Numbered from the stretch's first letter, positions 1 to 12,766 are shown. The stretch is 64,000 nt of DNA from Sinotaia quadrata (GCA_028829895.1 CM054179.1:41120617-41184616); one strand, 5' to 3'. The notes: generated by a model from the sequence alone, not told the origin. Program-made: numbers and translations.

Positions 1-696
1 GCTAATTCGAAATGTCCTTGTAGTAAACTATGCTGCTTGTGAAATAAAGTGTTAGGTGATATTAAATTACCGCAATAATTAATGACATCAGAGCACGCGG
101 TTTAAGTTTAGTGACTTTTATGGCGACCTCAATCGCAATTAGAGAGCGCGGATTCAGTTTGGTAAGTACTTTGGATTCTTGTGAGGCAAAACGAATGAGA
201 AGAATTTTAATCGAAAGTACAGAAATCCAGAAGCTGTACAACATTCTATATATTCTTTATATCTTCCTGGTATAGTTATACACTTTAAGTAGAACCATCT
301 CTAGCTGGTAGAACTGTATCAATGATGTCGGTGTCAAACTTGCAGACAGTCGAGACAAATCTCTTTCCTGCGTGCGACTTATAATAGGTGAAAGAAAACC
401 GGTGAAAGCTGTCACAGAATGGCAGACAATACAGTTGAAAATAGCACACTAAAGATGTGCTTTTTTCATGGTATGCTACAGCACATGGACAGTAATGACG
501 GCAACGTTGAGAAGTTGTCACGGTGGGTGATGGTGGTTACGATAACAAATTAACGTCGACACTGGAGCGTTCGTGGATTATTTCATCATAAGACGTTCTC
601 GTGCTCCACTGGGACCGGCTCCCCTCAAATATTCGAGGAGGGCTGGCGGTGGTGTTGGTGTTGGAGTTTTGTTTTGGTACTTACTCGGTGTTGGCG
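1..696. other. Unassigned sequence at the left edge
   Basis: There is a minus-strand open frame at 285-521 (78 codons, Cys- and Phe-rich) that I do not recognise and do not call as a gene. The related short stretches GAGCACGCGG and GAGAGCGCGGATTCAG occur at about 91 and 140. Confidence 0.5.
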
Positions 697-901
697 TCTT
701 GTTGAATTTTCTTTTAATTGTTATTGAGCTGTATTCTTGTTGAATTTTATTTTTAATTGTTATTGAGCTGTATTCTTGTTGAATTTTATTTTTAATTGTT
801 ATTGAGCTGTATTCTTGTTGAATTTTATTTTTAATTGTTATTGAGTTGTATTATTGTTGAATTTTATTTTTAATTGTTATTGAGCTGTATTCTTGTTGAA
901 T
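697..901. repeat. 39-bp minisatellite, about five units
   Basis: Units begin TCTTGTTGAATTTTATTTTT and contain TTATTGAGCTGTAT; they are near-identical apart from a one-base deletion in the first. A weaker related repeat (TTTATTTCTTGTGTC then TGTAGCGTTGA) follows to about 1035. Confidence 0.95.
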
Positions 902-2840
902 AATATATCCTTTATTTCTTGTGTCTTGTAGCGTTGACTTGTGACTTTATTTCTTGTGTCTGTAGCGTTGAGAGTTGTATGTTTTGTTCCTGTAGAAGTA
1001 TGTAGCTTTTATTTCTTGTATCACGTGACTAGCGTTGAACGATATGGTGTCGGTGGCTGGTGCAAGTTGTGAAAATTGATGAAGATTCTATGTGCAGTGT
1101 TGTTGTTCGCTCGTCCTTTGCAAACATGTCTGGCGTGCAAATGCGGACTTTGGTCCGGTAATCCGTGGGATAAAATTGTGGTGGATGTTGTTGCTGTCGT
1201 TTCTGATGTTTGAGTGGGTGGGAGGGGCCTCGAGCGGTCTTGCGTATTCGTCGAGGGCAGCCTCAATCTCTGTTGGTGCGTCTTTATTCTTGGTGTATTA
1301 TTTTGTTTTGTATGAATTTTTCTTTCTTTTCTGCTGTTTCGGTCTTCTTATTATTGTCATCCTTTTGTGTTGTAGTCGGTGTTGGCACTATTTTCTCTTC
1401 TGTGGTAGTGGTTGGAGTCAGGTTCTTTTTCTTGCTCCTTGATAGTAGTCGGGATCTGTGTGAAAACCTGTCTTTTCCTTTTAGAATCTGGGTTGAGTTG
1501 GCTTGCTTTTTTTTTTTTTTTTTTTTTTTTGGGGGGAGGGGGGAATTGTCCATATGATGTTGGTTTGTGATTCGTTGTCTGTTGATAATGGTTTGGAGAG
1601 CCCTATGTAACTTCATCGCTTTTTCAGTAGTTCTAATTAGTTATCTGAATATGTCTTTTCACCAACAGTGTTATGGAAAAGAGCCCAGATCATTATTTTC
1701 AGAGAAAGCATAGTTGAGTGCTTGGTTGTCTGCCTTGATTTGGAAGTCATTCGTTTGCTACACTTTTCGTGCCCGTCTGCTCCTGTTGTTGTCCATGTTA
1801 TTGTGTGGTTTTCGATGCTGCGTCTGCCCTTTTGTATTTCTGTTGTCATGAAAATGACGCACTTAAATAATAAGAGAGAGACAGCAATTCGGTGACGTCA
1901 TCGTCCTGCGTACAGTGTGGACATTAAACCCAGCGCATAGAAACACTGTGATCACTGTGAGAATTACCTTCCAACTGGTTTCACCATATTATTTAATAAG
2001 CCTATGACAATAGGAAACCGCCAGTGACATAATTATTTTATATTAATTATTTTTCTAATTAATTAAATGTAATTTTGATTTTCATGACATTTTATTTCCT
2101 TCTCTACTTTTGTTAGGGTAAATGTGAGACGCATGTTTTTGGTGCTAATAACCCGTCAGTGGACGTTGAAACCGTTATTAGTGTTAATACGGGCGTGCAT
2201 GTTCAATCAAACTAGCTTAGTTCGCGGTGTAAGAAATTCTAAAGCAAATCGGTATGCATGGCTGAGCGCGTAGCACTTGCAGACTTCTTGCTGGCCACTT
2301 CACCACCTGCGCGAGCTGATACTTCTTATTTCTAAAGGTGACTCGATATCCATGGCTGAATGAAATCATTTCGCCTGCAGATCTCTAACAGAGCATGACC
2401 CGTGCAATTTTATGTGTCATTAGCCAGAGTACTAATGGTAAGTACGTATCTAAATTTAGACATTTAATAATAGCACGACTTGGGGCCATCATCATGTATT
2501 CCTTATGTATAATCTTTTGAATTAAGGAAACAATCACGATTTTACAAACTTAAGCACGATTATATATAGAGAGGGAAATTTTATCGCTCATCACTTGCCA
2601 GCATTCGTATTACTGGAGTCTCGTCTTCGGCACAGGCCATCAGCGGAAGGAGGTAAATTGGGAGACTTAAGTATGAGTGTGAAATTCTTAAATTAGGTTC
2701 CAATGTTGTTGAGGATTTGTGTGTGGGGGGGTTTCTTTTATCTTGATGGAGTTGATGTGTTAAAATCAAGTAGTTATGATTTTCACAGGTATAATTTTAA
2801 TCCTGCTTGGGCTCTTCTTCCGAGTGTTCTTTTTTGTCGT
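902..2840. other. Intergenic sequence, no gene seen
   Basis: A G/T-rich plus strand (1040-1640) includes a poly-T/poly-G run at 1507-1542, which produces low-complexity open frames on both strands. A palindromic CRE-like TGACGTCA occurs at 1893-1900 without a supported gene beside it. The rest has no recognised structure. Confidence 0.5.
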
Positions 2841-3122
2841 GTGACACAATATCGGCAAGGAGACGAAACTGTGACACAATATCGGCAAAGAGACGAAACT
2901 GTGACACAATATCGGCAAGAAGATGAAACTGTGACACAATATGGGCAAGGAGATGAAACAGTGACACAATATGGGCAAGGAGATGAAACTGACACAATAT
3001 GGGCAAGGAGATGAAACTGACACAAAATCGGCAAAAAGACAAATCTGTGACACAATATGGGCAAGGAGATAAAACACAAAAAAGAAAGAAATTGTGACAC
3101 AACATCGGCAAGGTGATGAAAC
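2841..3122. repeat. 30-bp minisatellite, about nine units
   Basis: The unit starts GTGACACAATATCGGCAAGG and ends AGACGAAACT. The first five copies keep an exact 30-bp spacing; later ones have lost GT (28 bp) or carry an AAAGAAAG insertion. The unit length is divisible by three, so several frames stay open on both strands without coding meaning. Confidence 0.95.
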
Positions 3123-3967
3123 TGCATCTTTCTCTGAACATTTGACTGAACCGATAACTCTATGTGTCACCTCGACTACAATCCTTAGCCGGTGAAATCC
3201 CTCCAGAGCGCAACCTTTCGTAAAACTTTGAATACTACGGCGAATTTCCTCTCCACACTTATCGTATCAATCTCTTTGTACCTCTTCCATATCCTATCGT
3301 TCTGAGCTGAAAAGACTGTATAAAAACATTGGTTATTTTGTTGGATGCTGAATTGGAAAGACACTTATTGTTTTCCTATGACATATTACGTGCAATCGTG
3401 CACTAAATTTTGGAACCGAGCTGCTTTAAATCATTCATATACAATTAACGACGAGAATTATTGTATGTGTGTACGCGTGAATCATATGCCTATATACACA
3501 CAATCTTGCTTTTGTAATTATTTAGTTAGAAAATCTACTTTAAATTTCAATTTGTTTTATTTTTTACTGTTTAAATTTTAAAATAAATTATATTTGTTAA
3601 ACACTTACGCTTTTCAAAAAAAACGAAGATTAGTATATTGGTTGGCTGGCAGGGGTATATTGATTGGCTGGTAGGGGTATATGTTTATTTCGTTGTAAAG
3701 TCGGGCCACGTGTCTTGCTAAGGTAGGAGATATGTGAAGATCGAACTAAAGGGTTTAACTCCGGTTAAAGCTATATTAAAATGTTAGTGTCACTTAAGTT
3801 TGACCCAGATTTCTCGTCTGCATTTATAAAGACCTTTACAGGTAGGGTTAAAGAACTTAATTAAGCAAGTAATTAACCTTTGACCCTGCTCATACAAAGA
3901 CATCAAAACTGTAAAAGTTGTTGAATTATCGTCACTTTATTTCCTGTAAAGAGAATTGAAAGAGATA
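3123..3967. other. Intergenic sequence, no gene seen
   Basis: It contains a two-copy 25-bp repeat at about 3632-3685 (TTGGCTGGCAGGGGTATAT-like) and otherwise unstructured AT-rich DNA. Confidence 0.5.
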
Positions 3968-4226
3968 AACTTTTGATCTCAGCCCATGGCTGGTCTCGTT
4001 TTTATAAATGTTAGCCATTGGATAATAAAAACTACTCATCCGACTAAAACCAATTTAGATTACATCAGCAAGTCTACCACATTCTTTACCTGAGTTGTTT
4101 ACTTCCAACTTTGACACTTAAAATTAGCATCACAAGTAGTGCCCCAAGGTAGGATCACTTTGACATTTAAGAATTTATATAACAGTTAAGTTTAGAAATG
4201 GGGATAGGCAAATTTACTCTGCCATA
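3968..4226 (-). mobile_element. Fragment of the dispersed LTR-like repeat, inverted
   Basis: The reverse complement runs from TATGGCAGAGTAAATTTGCC to the CCAAT-containing part and GAGATCAAAAG. It is collinear with 26904-27150 and the opposite end of 29485-31089, but clearly diverged. Confidence 0.7.
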
Positions 4227-4424
4227 CCTTGCATTCTGTCAAATGATTAAATTATGTAAAGTGCTAATGCACTTATGTAAGTACATATGCACTTAACCTA
4301 TATACTTCCTCATTTATTCTCATTACAAGTCTGAAGAATACAGAGTAACAAAACAGTTTTAATGCGATAAACAAGTGAGGTTCTTTACAATACATATTAA
4401 TGAATTTTATTTTTATATATAGTG

Positions 4425-4879
<455 letters not shown>

Positions 4880-5018
4880 GGTCCGACATTACGGATGGTG
4901 TATATTTGGTCCGACTTTACGGACAGGTTATATTTGGTCCGACTTACGGTCGGTGTATATTTGGTCCGACATTACGGATGGTGTATATTTGGTCCGACTT
5001 TACGGACGGTGTATATTT
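4880..5018. repeat. 28-bp minisatellite, five units
   Basis: Units read GGTCCGACATTACGGATGG then TGTATATTT, alternating ACATTACGG and CTTTACGG. The edges are sharp. Confidence 0.95.
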
Positions 5019-5570
5019 GCCGCACAAAATATTAACAAGAAATACGCGCAGTTGCAAAGTCGTCACATAGAATGCCTATTTATTCACAAAGAATTTAATC
5101 AAGGTTTTTCCAAGGGTAATTTTTATGTGTGTGAGCATGCATATAATTACACAATCAGGCCAAAGCATTATAAGACTTAACATTTTGAAAACGGGCTTTT
5201 GAACAGAGGTAGTTGAGCTAAAGTTAGCCAGTCATGTTCAGAGTCACAAGAACTTATTTGTCAATGTTTAATTTGTCTTTCTTTTTCTAAACTTTTCGGG
5301 AAAATAATTGTAGCATTTTGGAACGTATCCCAGAATATTGCCTACTACAGAACAATACAAGTAATTATTTTTTTAATATGTTGATTTAAACAGCTTTATT
5401 TACTTCACAAAAATCCTTAAACTATTTCACTATATTTCGATGGGAGTTCGGTGACTGTGAAGTAAAGACACTAGCCTTGACTGTAGAAAATCAAGTGTTT
5501 GAACCCCTTATTGTAGTCTTTTCAAGCCCCCCGCCCCATCACATACACATACGCGCACTCTATATCTCGT
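5019..5570. other. Intergenic sequence, no gene seen
   Basis: The stretch at 5440-5505 (GTTCGGTGACTGTGAAG... GTTTGAACCCC) loosely resembles a tRNA-derived SINE head, but the A- and B-box spacing is not convincing. Confidence 0.4.
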
Positions 5571-6030
5571 GAATTTTGAGCTTAGCGGACGATCATAATT
5601 GTAAGCGCATTCGACTTCAAGTATCTCGATCCTCCACGCGTTCTTTAAATTATCTTGAACTTTGAGCTTAGCGGGTGGTCATAATTTTAAGCCTGCAGAC
5701 TCGGTCTGCAGTGTAGAGTGTAGACTGTAGAGCTTCTAGTATCTCTATCCTCCTTTCACGGCCTCTGTAAATTATCTCTTGAACTTTGAGCTTAGCGGGT
5801 GGTCATAATTTTAAGCCTGCAGACTCGGTCTGCAGTGTAGAGTGTAGACTGTAGAGCTTCTAGTATCTCTATCCTCCTTTCATGGCCTCTGTAAATTATC
5901 TCTTGAATTTTGAGCTTAGCGTGTAGTCATAATTTTAAGCGTATAGAGCTTCTAGTATCTCTGTCCTCCATACACGCGCTCTGTAAATTATCTCATGAAT
6001 TTTGAACTTAGTGGGTGGTTATAATTTTAA
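5571..6030. repeat. Satellite with 124-bp units and short 86-93-bp variants
   Basis: Units start at 5571, 5657, 5781, 5904 and 5997 with GAACTTTGAGCTTAGCGGG and ATAATTTTAAGC. The two long units carry a near-palindrome, CTGCAGACTCGGTCTGCAG (5693-5711 and 5817-5835), that the short units lack. Confidence 0.9.
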
Positions 6031-6618
6031 GCAGATTTCTTGTAGATTTAACGAAAATTATTACCCTTTTTTTTCTTTAAAAGTATTATAAATCACTGAA
6101 TATGCTGACATTCAGAAATAATATGTGTGAAGTAGGTTATTAAAATACCTCACGGTACCCCAAGTACTTAAATCCCGGATGTCCATTAAAGCTAAAATAT
6201 TTATAAATACATTATTACGACTTTGGTAATGCGATATTCAGTTATGTCCTTGAAACATGCTATTCTGCAAGAGGTGTAGCTTCACATGCCCGCAGAGAGT
6301 CGTGCTGTAGATGACAAATAGACAGAATATTTGTGTATTTTATAATACCGAAATTTGTTTTTCCTTCTTCTTATTAGGAACCTAAATGTGCTGTGTTTTT
6401 TTTTTTAAATGGATTTAAAAGTTTATAAGAAACGTATGGTATGGTTTTAAAAAAAAATATAATGATTCTGTTGTCAATCTTATCTTCCAGATACGCACAG
6501 CGTTGGAAAAGTGACGATATATAACAGCCAATAGGCGTGTTATAATTTCATTTCTGACAACTTGCGCACTGTAGCACGTGCGCATTATAAATTCTTGGAA
6601 TTTACAACTTGCTTTTCT

Positions 6619-7322
6619 AAAAGTCAGTGGTTGATAGAGGTAGGAGCCCAGCTTGACTACAAAAGTCAGTGGTTGATAGAGGCAGGAGCCCAGCTTGACT
6701 ACAAAAGTCAGTGGTTGATAGAGGCAGGAGCCCAGCTTGACTAAAAAAGTCAGTGGTTGATAGAGGCAGGAGCCCAGCTTGACTACAAAAGTGAGTGGTT
6801 GATAGAGGTAGGAACCCAGCTTGTCTCTACAAAAGTCAGTGGTTGATAGAGGTAGGAACCCAGCTTGTCTCTACAAAAGTCAGTGGTTGATAGAGATAGG
6901 AACCCAGCTTGTCTCTACAAAAGTCAGTGGATGATAGAGGTAGGAACCCAGCATGACTACAGGAACCCAACCTGTCTCTACAAAAGTCAGCGGTTGATAG
7001 AGGTAGGAACCCAACCTTTCTCTACAAAAGTCAGTGGTTGATAGAGGCAGGAACCCAGCCTGTCTCTACAAAAGTCAATGATTGATAGAGGTAGGAACCA
7101 AGCGTGACTACATAAACCCAACCTGTCTCTACAAAAGTCAGTGGTTGGTTGAGGTAAGAACCCAACCTGTCTCTACAAAAGTCAGTGGTTGATAGAGGCA
7201 GGAATCCAGCCTGTCTCTACAAAAGTCAGTGGTTGATAGAGGCAGGAATCCAGCCTGTCTCTACAAAAGTCAGTGATTGGTTGAGGTAGGAACGCAGCCT
7301 GTCTCTACAAATGTCAATGCTT
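6619..7322. repeat. 42-45-bp minisatellite, about 16 units
   Basis: Units read AAAAGTCAGTGGTTGATAGA then GGTAGGAACCCAGC. An early block has TTGACTAC (42 bp) and a later block TGTCTCTAC. The first 42-bp copies give a repetitive open frame on the plus strand. Confidence 0.95.
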
Positions 7323-9748
7323 GAATTCTTCAGATAAAATGAAGAGTTATAAAAGAAACTAAATCCTTGAGCAATTAAAACTCTGGAATGATACTCAAAC
7401 GCTGACAGGGTGAAAATTACAACTTGAAGATTTTGGGGTGGAATGGGTGGTGGTGGTGGTTGAAATTGACCCCAAAGTGTTTACATCGTGCTAGTAACAT
7501 AAAACTAATTTTAACTACTATATTATTCTAATACAATGACTATAAACAATCTGCTATTATTATTTGTTAAACAGTGTTAGTGTAAAATACACTGACATGC
7601 ATAAATAAAACCCAGGTTTGGTCATTTTGTCTTAAATCAATTTAACACGAGAGGTCAGCATATCAAATTACTGTCCATTCGTTCCAGGCAGATCAAACCG
7701 ACCGATATGCTTAGCCACATGTAGTCGTGAGATTGCCACTGAACGTCCGACAGCATATCCGTAACTGTACTTATCTTATGAAACAAGAAAAGGTAACTCC
7801 CGCATATTCTACCCCCCTCCTCCCCATGGAGAGCACACAATTGGCACTTGATTTTCATTAGTAACGATGGACCTCTGTAATGATACTTTTGATGTGCTGA
7901 CTAGCAGAGAATGATTGCAGTTATTGAAATGAAAGTTTTATGGCATCGATCTTACACTGCACGAATTTAGCACAATGTTGAAAATAGTTGATTTTGATGC
8001 ATACTAGCCGATAACCAATGATTTAAGATAACATCACTTGTATTAGCTAAGAGTTATTTCCCTTGTTTGATTTCCTTTGTTTTGAACGAAAACCGTATTT
8101 CCGCCAGTCGGAAGCATTAACCACGTTAGAATAATTATAATGAGTTTGTAGTTCTTTCATGAATAATGTCAAGTAATTTAGGCCCTTAATTTTTATTTTG
8201 TTTAACTTGTATACCAGTATGGCGTTTTCATTACGATGCTTGGTGTTGTTGTTTTTTTCCTTTCAGTCCTGCTGGTTCTGAATTACAAATGTTTTAATGA
8301 AACTGGTAATATATGTTAGTTTTAACCTTATTAACTATATTACTTGTTGCTGACGTATGTACCGGGGTCACGAGGGTCATGAACTCCGCGGCTCTGCATT
8401 AATCGCAATGAAGTGTCCAAAACGTTCACTAACTTGCTGAACAGAATAACTTATACAAGTACTAGTGGTCTTAATCGGAAACAAAACGGCAGTTTTGTGA
8501 ATTAGTACTCGTGAAGTGTTTGCCAGCTTCTTGTCAGAGGGCGAAAAGGTCAATCGAAGAAATACTAATGCACTCAGTGACTGACAACACGCAGCGCTAC
8601 GTAGGTATTGGGTTCATTCAATTCGACTGACCGCCGATACTGACTGTGACCATTGTAACCGATAAACTACACACACACACACACATGCGCGCGCGCGCGC
8701 GCGTATAGTGTGGTTTGTGTTTTTATTTATATACAACTGGCATTTACTTTTGCCCATAAGCATCTTCTGTACAGGCCCATTCAGAGAGACCGTAAGGAAT
8801 ATAATAATTAAATACATAAACACTAACCACACGCAACATATTCTACTTATATGAAGTTTTTCCGATAGCAAAATCATAAAATATTAATCAGAAACTGACA
8901 AAGCAATAAGGGAATATATTTACAGTTCAGCGAAGCCTACCACCAATCAGTGTAACTAGACGATGGGGGCAGGAAATGGGATAGGCGATGGGGCAAGAGA
9001 TAAGGTACTAGATGCTCTCGTTGAAGTGGTCTGGTTTTGATCCCAACTGGGATGGGGTAGGGGAGATAAAACATATACAATAAAGCTTAAAGCGATTCCA
9101 GTCCATTCCTAGCTAAAGGTGGTAGGCCTAGTGTCTAGTGAGTAAGTGGATTCCGTGGGAAGAGAAGATAAGTCGGGTTCCGTATGCAGTCTACTACAGG
9201 TATTGCACGTTGAAGATCGCTGACAAATTAGGCAAGCAAAGAGTTGTGCTGATCGAGCAAACGTAGCCTACACCCATAAAATGCAAGATCCACTAACTTT
9301 CACTCTCCCCACACAAGACACTGAATCTCTCCCTCCCTGAACTTCAACCTGTCTTTTCTTCATACACTTTCTCTTTCCCCACCCATGTTATCTTTAGAAC
9401 ACTGGACTAGCTCTCCTTCTCTTAGCCACTATCCCCATCAATGGCACCTCTATCTATTCTTTCTCTTCCAGTACAAAAGCCTAGAAAGTCTCCACGAATG
9501 ATCTCTAATCAAAGAAACAAAAGAAGAACAAAACTATTTTATAGCTATTATTGTTTTGTGTGTGTGCGCGCACATGCTTTTGCATTACATTGACATCAGT
9601 GCCACGTAACATCATAACAGCGCAATCACTGACTGAAATAAAGTTCTGCAGTACAGAACAATGATGATGATTTTGGTGAAGCGCTTCCGACCTGGGTTGA
9701 TTTCGCGCGAACAGGACAATGTTTTCCATGCATAAGCTTACTATTTTA
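7323..9748. other. Intergenic sequence, no gene seen
   Basis: It includes a GGT run (7448-7460) and the (AC)n(GC)n tract at 8667-8703. I see no exon, transposon terminus or RNA gene that I can support. Confidence 0.5.
8667..8703. repeat. (AC)n(GC)n microsatellite
   Basis: Alternating purine-pyrimidine run, AC then GC, of the type prone to adopt Z-DNA. Confidence 0.95.
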
Positions 9749-10080
9749 ATGGCGGGGTGAATGACACTGAAGTACTGCGTACCTAAGCCGGTAATCAAGG
9801 GGGAGAACGTGTGCATCCGGTGAGAACTAAACCACGATAACTGCTGAGTCACGAACTGTATTTAAGCCCCAGACAATGTTTTCCATGCATAACGCGAAAG
9901 CGGCGGAAGCCGAAAGCGCCCCCTACATTAATAATAATAATAATAATTCCATGCATAAGCTTAAATGCAGTTCGTGATTCAGGGTTTATCGTGGTTAAGT
10001 TCTCACCGGATGCAAACGTTCTCTCCCTTGATTACCGACTACACTAAAAAAGTAATTTCAGTGTCATTCATCTCACCATT
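9749..10080. repeat. Foldback (inverted-repeat) element of about 330 bp
   Basis: The left arm, about 9749-9867, and the right arm, about 9957-10080, are imperfect reverse complements (shared ATCCGGTGAGAACT, CACGATAA, CACGAACTG, GAATGACACTGAA). The spacer contains GCGAAAGCGGCGGAAGCC and an (ATA)n run. The stretch ACAATGTTTTCCATGCATA occurs just before the left arm (9717) and again in the spacer (9873). A MITE or foldback transposon is likely; the family is unknown. Confidence 0.8.
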
Positions 10081-10829
10081 AGTGAGTGGACAGCTGAAAA
10101 TAAATAATTGCTTGTGGAACATACAAACTTAAAGATTTTTTTTTTGCCTCCTCTACACAAGTCCTATTCTTCGGATCTGTCGAACTGTGGAACAATATAG
10201 TCTATGGGATCAGGTACACTTGTGAGGCAAATGACGTCATTTTCAACATGGCGGAGTACATTTCTTTGCTACGGACGGTATCCCACGATATTGAGTGTCG
10301 AGCTCACATTTTGAACTTTGCTCCATAAATTAATCGAAACTTGTAGCCCAGTATGTGGTTTCAATTAAAATATCACGTGTGCTTATGAAGTGGAGTAATG
10401 CAATAACCTCGTTTAATGTTTTGAAAATGCTGAGAATTCGGATTATAATAAGTACACGAGGCCATTTGGCGACCAAGTCAGAGAATAGTACAAGGAAACT
10501 TGAATGGGGTTTGGTTGACTGACATTCACGATTTCTCGTTCAACATTACTGTATACTTTTCACACCCTAACTCAGCATTTTCCTGCTCACATTAGACAAT
10601 AAATGACCGCCATTATAGATCAAAGTGCGCCTAACCGCACTATTGTAAAACACCACCAAATTACTTCAAAAACTAGATGATGTATTACAACTCACAATGA
10701 ATATTTTACGATTAAACTATAATTAATATGCAAAATCGTGATATATTAATACTTCTTATACCTCATAATACCATACCATCCATTCAGTATTTTCTGAGAC
10801 GGTGCGTGTAAACTCTTCTAACTGGGTTC
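10081..10829. other. Intergenic sequence with a CRE-like site before a short frame
   Basis: TGACGTCA at 10232-10239 lies 8 bp before an ATG at 10248 that opens a 26-codon frame (MAEYISLLRTVSHDIE...). I do not recognise it and do not call it a gene. Confidence 0.3.
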
Positions 10830-11068
10830 AAGTCCAATAACCGACGGAATTCTTGGATCTTACTAGTGTAAACGAGGCATAAGATTACAGAATTAAGAAG
10901 TGTGATTGTGTCTGATAACCGACGGAATTCAAGGATCTTGTTAGTTTAAACGATGAATAAGTTTACTGGATTAAGAAGAGTGATTGTGTCCGATAACTGA
11001 CGGAATTCAGAATCTTGCTAGTGTAAATGATGCATAAGTATACTGGATTAAGAAGAGTGCTTGTGGAA
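10830..11068. repeat. 78-bp tandem repeat, three units
   Basis: CCGACGGAATTC recurs at 10841, 10919 and 10997, followed in each by GGATCTT...AGTGTAAACGA and TTAAGAAGAGTGATTGTGTC. The units are slightly diverged. Confidence 0.92.
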
Positions 11069-11407
11069 AAGAACAGGTAGTAAGTGGCTTACTGAATGCT
11101 GGTAGACTATGAATTGTTACAATTCATTGGATCGGATGCACTTTAAGCACAAATGTTGACAATTTTATATGGAAAAAACCAAAAAAGAAAACAAGAAAAA
11201 CTATTTGAGTTGAAAGGGCATCCAAACTCAGGGATTGTACAGTCCTAGGACAACAGTATACAAAAAAATTTCAGATCAACCATCTTTCATGAAAGAAATG
11301 TAGTGTACTTAGAAATCATCAATAACACCAAGAAAGTTGGGATTTGGAGGGTGTGAAGGCGGCCATAACACATGACTGAAAGGCTCCTCATAACTCTAAT
11401 AATTCTA
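11069..11407. other. Intergenic sequence, no gene seen
   Basis: Its last 40 bp (ACATGACTGAAAGGCTC... ACTCTAATAAT) recur in similar form just after the LTR-like copy, at about 12546-12588. Confidence 0.5.
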
Positions 11408-12525
11408 TGGTAGAGTAAATTTGCCTATTCCTATTTCTAAACTTAATTGTTATATAAATTGTCGAAGTGACTCTACCTTGGGCATTCCTTATGATGGTAT
11501 TTTTGTTAGTGTCATTCTATTGTCTAATCACTTGAAATTGGTGTGGCAAGAAGTCCTGTCATGAATGGCGGCCATTAGCTCAATGGAAAAAGTCAACCTT
11601 TCCTTGTTTTATTGGAATTTTTCTGATTCACTGATTATAGACTGCTACAACCATGGTAGATGGGAGAGGTGTCTGCCACAGTGTGTAAGAAATGTAAGGA
11701 ATACACTGCACTCTGTTGATGTATGGTGGCAAGGTATGCTGATTACATATAGGAATTTCTGGTTCAATGAAGTAATTGGAAATTGCTACAATTGTTGTTC
11801 TTCTTGAGGGAGCTAATATGAGGAAGGAGCACCAGTTTAGCTTTGAGAGAATAACAGCCCGTAAGTGTTCTACAACAAGAGGAGGGAATCACATGGAATT
11901 GACAGTAATAATTATAATTGATGTGAACAATAACCTGTGATTTTGTTTCAAAAGCATGCAAAAGACTATTGAGACATCATCTAAATCAGGTTATGTACAA
12001 ACTATTATCGCTTATCTCTAATACTCCATTTCTGTTCTCTGGTAAGAACTATCCTGTGATTTGTGTTTACACTAATCTATTGAATTGTGTGTTAGGATAT
12101 AAGAGTGTATAGATATTCAAATGTTCTTTCATTGTATTTGTTTTATGCATATTTGATTGTTCATTTAATAAATTTATTGTTAAATTTATTGACCTTCTTA
12201 CACCTATTAATAACTGTATGTTGGAGAAGAAAGTGGGTGGATCGGGGCTCGCTAAATATAGATTAAAGATGAATTTGTCTTCTCCTTTATTAAGAAGTTT
12301 TCCACCTACGGAAATATTGTTTGATGGTAAATGGTTGTCTTTAATGTTGTGGAAGAGAGAAAACGTTTACAGTGCCCGTATATCCGCCAAGTTAGAGAGA
12401 CGAGTGGTGTCTGCTGGAGAATTATTAATAACGTAAATTAAGATTCTCATCACTTGTAATTAGTTATGGGTGATTAATTAATTAAGAAGAAGAAGAACCA
12501 TTAACTAGGTGGCTTTGGAGTCGCA
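11408..12525 (+). mobile_element. LTR-like dispersed repeat, copy 1 (internally deleted)
   Basis: It starts TGGTAGAGTAAATTTGCC and ends ACTAGGTGGCTTTGGAGTCG. It is collinear with the other two long copies but lacks two internal blocks (about 0.16 and 0.35 kb). It carries the shared landmarks TTGATGTATGGTGGCAAGGT, AATAAATTTATTG and GGAGAATTATTAATAA. It may be a solo LTR; no tRNA primer site or coding region is seen. Confidence 0.65.
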
Positions 12526-12766
12526 AATACTGACTCGACGGTATGAAGCATGACAGAATGAAAGACTCCCTATAACTCTAATAATATGACTCATCGGGGG
12601 GTTGGGAGAGAGAGAAAGAGACTATTGACTGATGTTGGTGAGCTTTTAAAGTAGATCAACAAGTTCGCTTGATTTCATCTTGTTTCCAGATGCAACGATG
12701 CATGGTTCACTGCACTTGAAGTGTTTCAATTGAGCAGATCGTACTGCATGTGCAATGACATGCTGT
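12526..12766. other. Flank between LTR-like copy 1 and the 23-bp array
   Basis: It starts with the sequence resembling the left flank of LTR-like copy 1 (ACTCTAATAAT at 12575). A short GA-rich run lies at 12605-12622. Confidence 0.5.

Noticed and set aside
1392..1560. Low-complexity frames rich in Phe and Lys around 1210-1616
   Set aside because: They result from a poly-T/poly-G run and strand composition bias; no domain features.
2766..3170. Overlapping 100-134-codon frames on both strands
   Set aside because: They arise from the 30-bp minisatellite, whose length is divisible by three. The three frames are equally open, which argues against coding.
5440..5505. tRNA gene or tRNA-derived SINE
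   Set aside because: GTTTGAACCCC resembles a B box, but no cloverleaf or properly spaced A box could be drawn. The similar GGTTTCAACCC at 63429 and GGGTTCAAGTCC at 10825 failed likewise.
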